DNA of 11,999 nt from Deltaproteobacteria bacterium RBG_13_49_15. Its GTDB lineage: Bacteria; Desulfobacterota; Desulfobacteria; Desulfobacterales; UBA2156. Within the stretch, counting starts at the first letter, position 1; each line of letters opens with the position of its first letter. A program made the translations under genes and the position numbers. Below the pieces are notes generated by a model. The model was given only the letters and a program-made list of their open reading frames with translations, was not told the DNA's origin and ran no database searches. Positions 1-6,206 of this stretch are shown here, in pieces. The stretch lies in NCBI GenBank assembly GCA_001797695.1, contig MGQD01000096.1:1-11999 (forward strand), given 5' to 3'.

Positions 1-1
1 T

Positions 2-850
2 GATCGCCGGGATTTGGGCGATAACGGTCATCAAACCGTTAACGGACCCGCTGCTAAATTCATCGAGGATCCTCCCCCCGGACAATTCGATCTTTTTCTG
101 CACTTCGAACCCGGCATCTTCCATTGCCGAAAGCGGCGGCCTGCCACGATCCTCTTTGACTGCATCCATCTGCTTATCGGATGAACCCGAGGCGGTTTTC
201 ATCTTATGAATTTCTCGAATAGGCTCCTGCTTCTCTTGTAACGGTATTCCCGATTTCAGCTCAGCAGGCTTTTTGCTTAGAGCTGCCGCAGGCGCAGGCG
301 GGGACAAGGTCTGGGGTGCTCTTTTTTTCACGATCAGGGAGAGTTCCAAAATCCGTTCTGATGTCATCTCCGGGAAAACCGTCTTTTTCGCGCCGATTGC
401 ACCGCCTTTTTCCGGAATTTTAATTCCGGAAGGTCTTTCTTCCCGGGGTTTTTCCTTCTGAATCTCTTCTATTAAAATAGGTTTGGAAACCACCTGATCT
501 TTCATCCCTTTATTGATGTCAACCAGGAAAAAAATCATTCCCCCTGCCACAGCAGCCGCAGCCAGCTCCAGGGGCAATTTGATCCGAATCGGTGTAAATA
601 GAGACCTGAAGATCCCTGAAAGCAACGACCGGGGTCCTATCCGTTCATGGAGCCGGTCTAAAAAGTCCGGCGGCGGCTCAACCTCAGGAAGCGATTCCAG
701 TTCTTTTTGAAGTAGCTTGAGCGATTGGAACTCACTATGGCAACTTGCACAGCTCTCCAAATGGTGATCTACGGAAGCCGCGGTTGCCGGATCCAGCATT
801 CCGTCCATATGTTCGCTCAGGCGCTCTCTGATTTCATGACAAATCGTCAT
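2..850 (-). CDS. Anti-sigma factor with zinc-finger (zf-HC2) domain, 3' end cut by window edge
   Basis: The frame is open for 283 codons from the ATG at 850-848 to the left edge, so the C-terminus is missing. Residues 1-50 form a zinc-binding anti-sigma domain: the H-x3-C-x2-C motif is His30, Cys34, Cys37, with a Cys4-His5 pair near the N-terminus. Such domains hold an ECF sigma factor inactive in the cytoplasm. A hydrophobic stretch at about residues 93-111 is a single membrane helix, followed by more than 170 residues rich in Lys, Glu and Pro that should lie outside the inner membrane. The ATG overlaps the TGA of the upstream sigma gene (ATGA), which is typical translational coupling of a sigma/anti-sigma pair and identifies its partner. 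The extracytoplasmic part matches no family I recognise; it may be the signal-sensing region. The function call is firm, the trigger unknown. Confidence 0.88.
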   Translation of the reverse strand, partial: MTICHEIRERLSEHMDGMLDPATAASVDHHLESCASCHSEFQSLKLLQKELESLPEVEPPPDFLDRLHERIGPRSLLSGIFRSLFTPIRIKLPLELAAAAVAGGMIFFLVDINKGMKDQVVSKPILIEEIQKEKPREERPSGIKIPEKGGAIGAKKTVFPEMTSERILELSLIVKKRAPQTLSPPAPAAALSKKPAELKSGIPLQEKQEPIREIHKMKTASGSSDKQMDAVKEDRGRPPLSAMEDAGFEVQKKIELSGGRILDEFSSGSVNGLMTVIAQIPAI

Positions 851-1458
851 CCGAGGTAATCCTTCAACATATTCTTTAACAATTGCCTTCCTCTGGCCAG
901 CCTGGATTTGACTGTCCCCAGATTGGAACCGGTAACGGCGGCGATCTCCTCATACGGCATCCCTTCGATATCCCGCAGCACCACAACCGCCTTCTGTTCA
1001 GCCGGAAGGGAGCCGATCGCCTTTTTTATCAGATTTTCTTTTTCTTTTAATTCAAGTTGACTCAAAGGAAACGGGTCCGGATCCGCAGGTTCAAAAGACA
1101 TCCCGCCCTTCTCCGTTCCTGATTTTCCTTCGAACCGGATCAGCTTTTTCTGTTGCCGGTATGACTTCGAATTTAAGCGGTTGATGCAGGTGTTAACGGT
1201 GATGCGATAAAGCCATGTTGAAAAAGAGGCTTCAAATCTGAAAGTGCATATTGAACGAAAAGCCTTGATAAATGTCTCCTGGGCATGATCGTTCGCCTCG
1301 CTGTAATCTCCAAGGAACCGATAACATATGTTAAAAACCGTTTTTTGATGCGTTTGAACCAGCCTGTCAAAAGCCTCTTTATCGCCTTGTTGAAAGGCCT
1401 TTACCAGTATTGCATCCTGGTCTGTCACATTTCCCGCCTGATTGACAGGTTCTTCCAT
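847..1458 (-). CDS. ECF (sigma-E type) RNA polymerase sigma factor
   Basis: This 203-residue protein has the two-domain layout of extracytoplasmic-function sigma factors. Region 2 (about residues 17-98) contains the core-binding and -10 recognition segment around DHAQETFIKAF and TWLYRITVNTCINRL. Region 4 (about 143-196) contains the helix-turn-helix LPAEQKAVVVLRDIEGMPYE followed by EIAAVTGSNLGTVKSRLARG. It would direct RNA polymerase to envelope-stress promoters and be held by the zinc-finger anti-sigma encoded directly downstream, whose ATG overlaps this stop codon. The start is uncertain. The ATG at 1458 has no clear ribosome site, whereas a GTG at 1428 (residue 11) has AGGCGG five bases upstream, and a sigma-E-like promoter motif at 1463-1490 would place the transcript start at about the ATG. 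Region 2 begins after either start, so function is unaffected. It is separated from the upstream cyclase gene by 60 bp. Confidence 0.93.
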   Translation of the reverse strand: MEEPVNQAGNVTDQDAILVKAFQQGDKEAFDRLVQTHQKTVFNICYRFLGDYSEANDHAQETFIKAFRSICTFRFEASFSTWLYRITVNTCINRLNSKSYRQQKKLIRFEGKSGTEKGGMSFEPADPDPFPLSQLELKEKENLIKKAIGSLPAEQKAVVVLRDIEGMPYEEIAAVTGSNLGTVKSRLARGRQLLKNMLKDYLG

Positions 1459-1462
1459 TCGA

Positions 1463-1490
1463 TTGGACAGATTTTCCGAAGAAAAGTTCC
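1463..1490 (-). promoter_or_regulatory. Candidate ECF sigma autoregulatory promoter
   Basis: On the minus strand GGAACTT (1484-1490) is followed after 15 bases by GTCCAA (1463-1468). This matches the GGAACTT / GTCnAA pattern of sigma-E-like promoters. It sits immediately upstream of the sigma gene, where autoregulated ECF promoters usually lie. The predicted transcript start falls near 1456, on top of the annotated ATG, which favours translation from the GTG at 1428. Motif match only; activity is inferred. Confidence 0.5.
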
Positions 1491-1518
1491 GCGCATCCGA
1501 TCTTCCGATTTGAGATAA

Positions 1519-2700
1519 TTATTGGCTCTGGTGCTCTTTTTGCTCAAAAACAAATGAAATTTCGGTCGGTTCGATCCGGACGATATCGATTCGATGATAC
1601 GCAAGCGCGACATGATCTTTGGTTATCCGATAGGTTTTTCGATTCAATGAAGCGCGGGACAGGTCCAGCTTTATATCGACATCCCGCGCATTCAAAGTGC
1701 TGGCGTCTTTTCTCAGACCCCTGGCAACAACTTTGACGGTCGGTTTCGTCGGCTCTACGATTTTCATGTTGGTTGGAAGATTGATCAAGTCAACCGGCAC
1801 CTGAAGCGTGACCTCAAAATCCTGTTGGCCGGCCAACAGCAGCCAGATGACGCTGACAAGTCCGAGGGTTCCGAGTTTAATACGCCAGCGGTTTACCAGA
1901 AAAAAACGGATTTTCTCAATCCAGGTCGTCTCCGCAGTCTTGGGCAAGGCAACGGCGTCCATCAAAAATTTTAAAAGCTCGACACGATCCGCCAGGGAGA
2001 TCATCTCCCCTCTTTTCGCCAGAGATATCTCTCCCCTTTCTTCAGACACCACAATCACCCATGCATCGCAGCGCTCCGTCAAACCCAGAGCGGCCCGGTG
2101 CCGGGTCCCCCAATGCTGAGGCAAGCCTTCGGCCGCAGTCAAAGGAAGATAACACGCCGCTGTCACTACCTTTTGGGATCGTATCAATAGGGCGCCGTCA
2201 TGCAAGGGGGATTCTTTTTGAAACAGGGTGATTAAAAGTTCGGGCCCGGGATCCCCCTGGATCGGAACCCCACCGGTAATATGTTCCTCCACTCGATCTT
2301 TCCGCTCGATAATAATGAGGGCGCCGATCCTTCGCTTTGCCAGGGCAAAACAGGCATCCGTCAAAATAGCCGTCCATTTTCGCGGTTCATTGCCCTCGTG
2401 CATGCCGAACCTTTTAAAAGGGTTAACCCGTTCCAAAACCTGCCGGATTTCAACCTGGAACAGGATAATCAAAAGAATGATCAGCACCTGCCAGAGAATC
2501 TGAAACATCCATGTGGTTAGAAAGAGCCCCCAGGATTGGGCGATGCTGAAGGTAATTCCCAGCGCCACTAATCCCACAAGCGCTTTAAGCGCCTTTGTCC
2601 CCTGAAACCAGAGATAAAGGTAATAGGCAATAGCAGTCAGGAAAAGGATGTCCAGAATATCCTGAATTCGAATATTAGTAATTAATTCAAGAGTCTGCAT
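1519..2700 (-). CDS. cdaA: Diadenylate cyclase CdaA fused to a YbbR/CdaR-type domain
   Basis: The protein makes c-di-AMP from two ATP at the inner membrane. Residues 11-32, 38-55 and 60-82 are three membrane helices, as in CdaA/YbbP. The DisA_N cyclase domain spans about 100-250 and keeps the catalytic signatures Asp168-Gly169-Ala170 and Arg200-His201-Arg202 (GTRHRAALG). In Firmicutes CdaA this domain ends the protein. Here a basic segment and a fourth membrane helix (about 276-290) follow, then roughly 95 residues (295-385) with the pattern of one YbbR domain (VPVDLINLP, VARGL, DIKLDLS, RIEPTEISF). YbbR domains make up CdaR, the extracytoplasmic regulator of CdaA, normally a separate protein from the adjacent gene. 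The positive residues before helix 4 place the YbbR part outside the membrane, matching CdaR topology. The length of 393 exceeds the usual 270-280 of CdaA. No glmM or folP neighbour is present; the next gene downstream is the ECF sigma factor. Confidence 0.92.
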   Translation of the reverse strand: MQTLELITNIRIQDILDILFLTAIAYYLYLWFQGTKALKALVGLVALGITFSIAQSWGLFLTTWMFQILWQVLIILLIILFQVEIRQVLERVNPFKRFGMHEGNEPRKWTAILTDACFALAKRRIGALIIIERKDRVEEHITGGVPIQGDPGPELLITLFQKESPLHDGALLIRSQKVVTAACYLPLTAAEGLPQHWGTRHRAALGLTERCDAWVIVVSEERGEISLAKRGEMISLADRVELLKFLMDAVALPKTAETTWIEKIRFFLVNRWRIKLGTLGLVSVIWLLLAGQQDFEVTLQVPVDLINLPTNMKIVEPTKPTVKVVARGLRKDASTLNARDVDIKLDLSRASLNRKTYRITKDHVALAYHRIDIVRIEPTEISFVFEQKEHQSQ

Positions 2701-2756
2701 GCCAAAACCCCATTTGACGAAACAATTGTTGACCCGTCACCCGATCTTTTTTAAGA

Positions 2757-2785
2757 ACTTTACCAAGGGGTGAAGTGAAAATCAA
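2757..2785 (-). promoter_or_regulatory. Candidate sigma-70 promoter for the cyclase gene
   Basis: On the minus strand TTGATT (2780-2785) and TAAAGT (2757-2762) are separated by 17 bases. Each hexamer matches four of six consensus positions. The transcript would begin near 2750, leaving a leader of about 50 bases. The spacer contains GTGAAGT, one arm of an inverted repeat completed at 2824-2830. Weak motif, correct position. Confidence 0.3.
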
Positions 2786-2863
2786 CATTTGATCCTTCTT
2801 TTGCTAAAACTGTTATCGGGTTTACTTCACTTTCTTTTTTCATCTGCCTTTCGAGTTGACATA

Positions 2864-2879
2864 AGCGGTCCTAACCGCT
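2864..2879. repeat. Inverted repeat AGCGGT-N4-ACCGCT, possible operator of hsp20
   Basis: Two perfect 6-base arms (2864-2869 and 2874-2879) flank CCTA. They lie directly after a TTGACA box (2856-2861), where they would fill the spacer of a promoter reading toward hsp20; the -10 at 2879-2884 (TAAGTT) is poor. The position suits a repressor operator. The factor is unknown. Confidence 0.35.
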
Positions 2880-2979
2880 AAGTTTTAAGCAATGCCTATG
2901 TCATCACCATTCATCACAGGATCGATTTGAAATGAATGGAAACATAAAATATTAGAATTAGCCATGAGGGAGGCCGGAT

Positions 2980-3420
2980 ATGCAAGGACTTACCATTTGG
3001 AAAGAAAATGAAATCCAGCGGCTTCGAAAAGATCAGGAAAAAATGTTTCGAAGGCGATGCCGTGATTTCGGGCTTTCCCTTTTAGGTGAAGAGCCGGAAT
3101 TCACCATGGAGTTATCCGAAACCGATAACGCTGTAATCTTGAAAGCTCAATTGACCGATATCAATCCGGAGGATATCAACATCTCGGCAACGGAAAATAC
3201 CGTCACCATCAGCGCCCAAACCCGGACAAGTGCTGTTACACAAGATGAGCATTTCCGGAAAATTGAAGAGTCCACCCGATCTTTTAGTCGCAGGATTTCG
3301 CTTCCCTGCCGCGTCAAAATCGACGATATTCAGGCATCGTATGAGGACAATACGCTGCACCTCATCATGCCCAAGTGCGATATCTTAAGGGCACGTTCGA
3401 TAAGACCCAAAATCAAATAA
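2980..3420 (+). CDS. Small heat-shock protein of the Hsp20/alpha-crystallin family
   Basis: An ATP-independent holdase chaperone, expected in the cytoplasm, that binds unfolding proteins until other chaperones refold or degrade them. Of the 146 residues, about 40-132 form the alpha-crystallin domain: FTMELSETDNAVILKAQL, the DINPEDINIS strand region, and the hallmark A-x-x-x-N-x-L near its end (ASYEDNTLHLIMPK, residues 119-132). The N-terminal arm of 40 residues is charged and helical, with many Lys and Arg. The C-terminal tail ends IRPKIK and lacks a canonical I-x-I motif, which in many relatives anchors oligomer assembly. GAGGGAGG lies upstream of the ATG, a strong ribosome site. The Lon-family protease gene begins 58 bases downstream on the same strand, so the two probably form a stress operon. 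Confidence 0.92.
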   Translation: MQGLTIWKENEIQRLRKDQEKMFRRRCRDFGLSLLGEEPEFTMELSETDNAVILKAQLTDINPEDINISATENTVTISAQTRTSAVTQDEHFRKIEESTRSFSRRISLPCRVKIDDIQASYEDNTLHLIMPKCDILRARSIRPKIK

Positions 3421-3422
3421 CG

Positions 3423-3437
3423 CCGAAAGACCTTCGG
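3423..3437 (+). other. Small hairpin in the hsp20-protease spacer
   Basis: CCGAA (3423-3427) and TTCGG (3433-3437) form a perfect 5-bp stem around a 5-base loop just after the hsp20 stop codon. No T run follows, so it is not an intrinsic terminator. It could mark a processing or stability element between the two genes; chance is also possible. Confidence 0.3.
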
Positions 3438-3467
3438 ACCTCTCTTTATCAACACGGATTTCAAAAT

Positions 3468-3472
3468 GGAGG
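3468..3472 (+). promoter_or_regulatory. Ribosome binding site that fixes the protease start
   Basis: GGAGG ends six bases before the ATG at 3479. A TTG at 3473, in the same frame, abuts this site and is too close to be used, so the ATG is preferred and the protein is 825 residues. Confidence 0.75.
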
Positions 3473-3478
3473 TTGTCC

Positions 3479-5956
3479 ATGACTGAAAATAAAGCCCGAA
3501 ATGAAGTACCTGTTGAAAAATTGCGATGGCATTTAGACCCTGCTTCACTCCCTTTCGAAACCACCGAAACCCTTAACCCTCTGAAAGAAATCGTCGGCCA
3601 GGATCGCGGGGTCGAGGCGTTTCGTTTTGGAATCCGGATGAAAAGACGGGGCTATAATATTTTCGTCACCGGTCAACCCGGTTCAGGAAGAAAAGCGATG
3701 GTGAAACAATTGCTCGAAGAGATGTCCGACCACGGCAAACCTCCTGAAGATCTCTGCTATGTGAATAATTTTCAGAATCCCGAATCGCCGCTCCTGATCC
3801 GCCTTGAAGCAGGCCTGGGATCCGCCCTCCGACAGGATGTCAAGGACATGATCGATAAGCTGAGAAAAGAGATTCCGGACATTTTTGCCGGCGAGGAATA
3901 TATCAATACGAAGAAGGAAATCATGGAGACCTCCGAGAAAAAAGCCAAAAGCTTTTTCAAAAATCTCGATCAGAAGGTCAAGGAGGAAGGTTTCACTCTT
4001 GTCGACATCCAGGTCGGGCAGGGGAAGAGGCCCGAATTGATGCCTCTGGTTGACGGACAGCCGCTTCATATCGACCAACTCGAGGATATGGCGGAAAAAG
4101 AGAGGTTTCCCAAAGAGGAATATCAGAGATTGCGTGACAAATACGAACATCTGAAAGAGCAGATTGATCGAATTTTCCAAGATATGAGGGAACTTCACAA
4201 AGAAATCCAGGCCAATATGGAAAAAATGGATCGAGCGGCCTTCATGAAGGCCGCTTCGAATCAAACAGCACCCATCAATAATAAATTCAACCACCCGAAA
4301 GTCGGTGCGTATCTGAAAGCCATGCTCGAAGACATGGCCGACAATTTAAGCATCTTTCAACCTCAGCAATCTCCACCGCAGATGATGGGGATTTTCCCCA
4401 TGATGCCGGAAGCGGATCATTTCCAGTCTTACTCAGTCAATCTCCTTGTGGACAACAGCCAACAAAAAGGGATGCCGATCATCATTGAGGAGTATCCGAC
4501 ATATAAAAATATCTTCGGGAGTATCGATCGGATCGTGGACCGCAGCGGCGTTTGGCGGACCGATTTCTCAAAAATCAAAGCCGGGTCCCTGATTCAGGCC
4601 AACGGCGGATGCCTGGTTTTTTATCTTCATGATGCCATCATGGAGCCGGGTGTATGGCAAGGGATGAAAAGAGCTCTTAAGAGCAAAAAGCTGGAATTCC
4701 ACACATTCGACCCATTTTCCTTTTTTGCCTCCAGCGGACTGAAGCCCGAACCTATTGAACTGGATGTCAAGGTGGTCATCATGACCGATTCGTATTTGTT
4801 TCATATGCTTCAATTTTATGATGAAGACGTCAGTAAGATTTTCAAGGTGAGGGCTGACTTCAATACGTCCATGGACAAAACCGATGAAAACGTCGCAAGG
4901 CTTTGCGGATTTATCAAAGCCACCGCTGACGAAGAAGCGCTTCGACCCTTCGACCGTTCGGCATCGGCCGCCCTGATCGAGGAGGCGGTTCGGATGACCG
5001 GAAGGCAAGAGAAGATATCGAGTATTTTCCCAGCCATCAAAAACCTGATCCTCGATGCCGACTACTGGACCGGCCAGGAAAACCGGGAAGTAGTGGAAGG
5101 GAAGGATATCGATAAGGCGGTAGCCGCAAAAATCTACCGATCCAATATGATCGAAGAAAAAATGCAGGAGATGATCACGCGCGGAACCTTGAAGATCGAT
5201 GTCAAGGGTGAGGTCGTTGGCCAGGTCAATGGCCTGGCGGTCTATTCGCTTGGGGATCTCTCTTTTGGTAAACCTTCCCGCATCACGGCCTCCACCTCAA
5301 TGGGAAGAGCGGGGCTTATCAACATTGAACGAGAGGCTGATATGTCCGGAAGCACTCACAATAAGGGGGTTCTTATTCTCAGCGGATACCTGCGTCAGAA
5401 ATTCGCTCAGGACAAACCGCTCACCATGAGTGCCAGCATCGCCTTTGAACAATCGTATAGCGGAGTGGACGGCGACAGCGCCTCCTCAACGGAAGTATAT
5501 GCGCTCCTTTCGAGCCTTTCCGGAATCCCTATCCGCCAATTCATCGCCGTGACCGGTTCCGTCAACCAGAGAGGAGAGGTCCAGGCCATCGGCGGTGTGA
5601 ACGAAAAGATTGAAGGGTTCTACGACTGCTGCCGCCATCTGGGGCTGACAGGTTCGCAGGGGGTCATGATCCCGGAAAGCAATGTGATGGACCTCATGCT
5701 GCGAAAGGACGTCATTGAAGCGGTCAAGGAAGGAACATTCCGTATCTTTTCGGTGAAGAGCATCGATGAAGGAATCGAGATTTTAACCGGAGTCAGCGCC
5801 GGAGAAAAAATGGTTGACGGCTCTTACCCGGAAAATACCATTAATTTCCTGGTGAACAAAAAATTAAAAGAACTTGCTGAGGGGCTTAAACAGTTCGGAG
5901 CGGAAGAAGAAAAAAGCGTTCAGAAGAAAAAGGGGGAAAAAGCGAAAGAAGCATAA
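3479..5956 (+). CDS. Lon-family (S16, COG1067 / LonC-like) protease with AAA_32 domain
   Basis: An 825-residue cytoplasmic Ser-Lys protease of the Lon-like group with an AAA_32 N-terminal part rather than a classical Lon LAN domain. The nucleotide-binding loop GQPGSGRKA is at residues 65-73. The usual P-loop Lys is Arg71 and the next residue is Lys72 instead of Ser/Thr, so ATP use is doubtful, as known for LonC-type relatives. A helical, charged insert covers about 120-260, with coiled-coil character. GGCLVFYLHD near residue 380 corresponds to the Walker B region. The C-terminal protease domain carries the catalytic dyad Ser667 (DGDSASS) and Lys710 (GGVNEK), 43 residues apart, exactly the spacing in E. 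coli Lon. The tail is Lys/Glu rich. Its position behind hsp20 suggests that it removes damaged protein. A hairpin-rich intergenic region follows. Confidence 0.9.
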   Translation: MTENKARNEVPVEKLRWHLDPASLPFETTETLNPLKEIVGQDRGVEAFRFGIRMKRRGYNIFVTGQPGSGRKAMVKQLLEEMSDHGKPPEDLCYVNNFQNPESPLLIRLEAGLGSALRQDVKDMIDKLRKEIPDIFAGEEYINTKKEIMETSEKKAKSFFKNLDQKVKEEGFTLVDIQVGQGKRPELMPLVDGQPLHIDQLEDMAEKERFPKEEYQRLRDKYEHLKEQIDRIFQDMRELHKEIQANMEKMDRAAFMKAASNQTAPINNKFNHPKVGAYLKAMLEDMADNLSIFQPQQSPPQMMGIFPMMPEADHFQSYSVNLLVDNSQQKGMPIIIEEYPTYKNIFGSIDRIVDRSGVWRTDFSKIKAGSLIQANGGCLVFYLHDAIMEPGVWQGMKRALKSKKLEFHTFDPFSFFASSGLKPEPIELDVKVVIMTDSYLFHMLQFYDEDVSKIFKVRADFNTSMDKTDENVARLCGFIKATADEEALRPFDRSASAALIEEAVRMTGRQEKISSIFPAIKNLILDADYWTGQENREVVEGKDIDKAVAAKIYRSNMIEEKMQEMITRGTLKIDVKGEVVGQVNGLAVYSLGDLSFGKPSRITASTSMGRAGLINIEREADMSGSTHNKGVLILSGYLRQKFAQDKPLTMSASIAFEQSYSGVDGDSASSTEVYALLSSLSGIPIRQFIAVTGSVNQRGEVQAIGGVNEKIEGFYDCCRHLGLTGSQGVMIPESNVMDLMLRKDVIEAVKEGTFRIFSVKSIDEGIEILTGVSAGEKMVDGSYPENTINFLVNKKLKELAEGLKQFGAEEEKSVQKKKGEKAKEA

Positions 5957-6015
5957 CTATTTAATTTCCATCAATATTTTATAATATCAGGACCCCGGCT
6001 TTCTTTGACCGGTCT

Positions 6016-6058
6016 GCTTCCCGCAAGCCCCGCTTTTTAAGACGGGGTCAAGGGAAGC
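6016..6058. repeat. REP-like palindromic unit, copy 1
   Basis: Outer arms GCTTCCC (6016-6022) and GGGAAGC (6052-6058) enclose an inner stem CCCCGCTT / AAG-a-CGGGG with a three-base loop. Its core closely resembles copy 2 downstream (about 25 of 32 bases alike by eye from CTT to GGGG). It may stop or protect the protease transcript, but it lacks the T run of an intrinsic terminator. Confidence 0.55.
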
Positions 6059-6078
6059 TATCTAAAATAGACATTTTC

Positions 6079-6116
6079 CTTGCCGGGAAGCCCCGCTCTT
6101 CAGAGCGGGGGGCTTC
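6079..6116. repeat. REP-like palindromic unit, copy 2
   Basis: GAAGCCCCGCTCT (6087-6099) pairs with AGAGCGGGG-gg-GCTTC (6102-6116) to give a long GC-rich stem with a two-base bulge. The flanking CTTGCCGG at 6079-6086 matches the start of copy 1 (CTTCCCGC), so the repeated unit extends beyond the hairpin. No T run follows on either strand. Confidence 0.6.
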
Positions 6117-6206
6117 ACTTGTTCAAAATAATGGTTATCCATGGACCTGACGCAACCACGCGTCCCTCGAATTCTTTTTTATATTGCAAAATAGAGAGGT
6201 GGCGGA

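Larger units (their letters stand above)
2701..2979. other. Divergent intergenic region between cdaA and hsp20
   Basis: These 279 bases hold no gene that I can see. They separate the leftward cyclase gene from the rightward hsp20 and must carry both promoters. Visible structure includes an inverted pair GTGAAGT (2770-2776) and ACTTCAC (2824-2830), a TTGACA at 2856-2861, a perfect inverted repeat AGCGGT-CCTA-ACCGCT at 2864-2879, and two TCATCAC copies exactly 10 bases apart (2901 and 2911). I see neither the CIRCE element of HrcA nor a convincing sigma-32 promoter. Confidence 0.6.
5957..6206. other. Intergenic region with palindromic repeats between the protease and msrAB
   Basis: No gene is visible in these 250 bases. 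They begin with an AT-rich segment containing a small palindrome (ATATT-N4-AATAT around 5978-5991), then carry two related GC-rich palindromes at 6016-6058 and 6087-6116 (separate entries). The last 90 bases before msrAB hold no convincing promoter: there is a TATATT at 6180-6185 without a -35 partner. Confidence 0.6.

Noticed and set aside
2927..2950. TTGAAA ... TAAAAT as an hsp20 promoter
   Set aside because: The spacer is only 12 bases, too short for a sigma-70 promoter, and it does not fit sigma-32 elements.
3683..4294. 203-codon open frame on the minus strand inside the Lon-like protease gene
   Set aside because: It lies wholly antisense to a well-supported protease frame with recognised motifs and its protein matches no family; it is a shadow frame.
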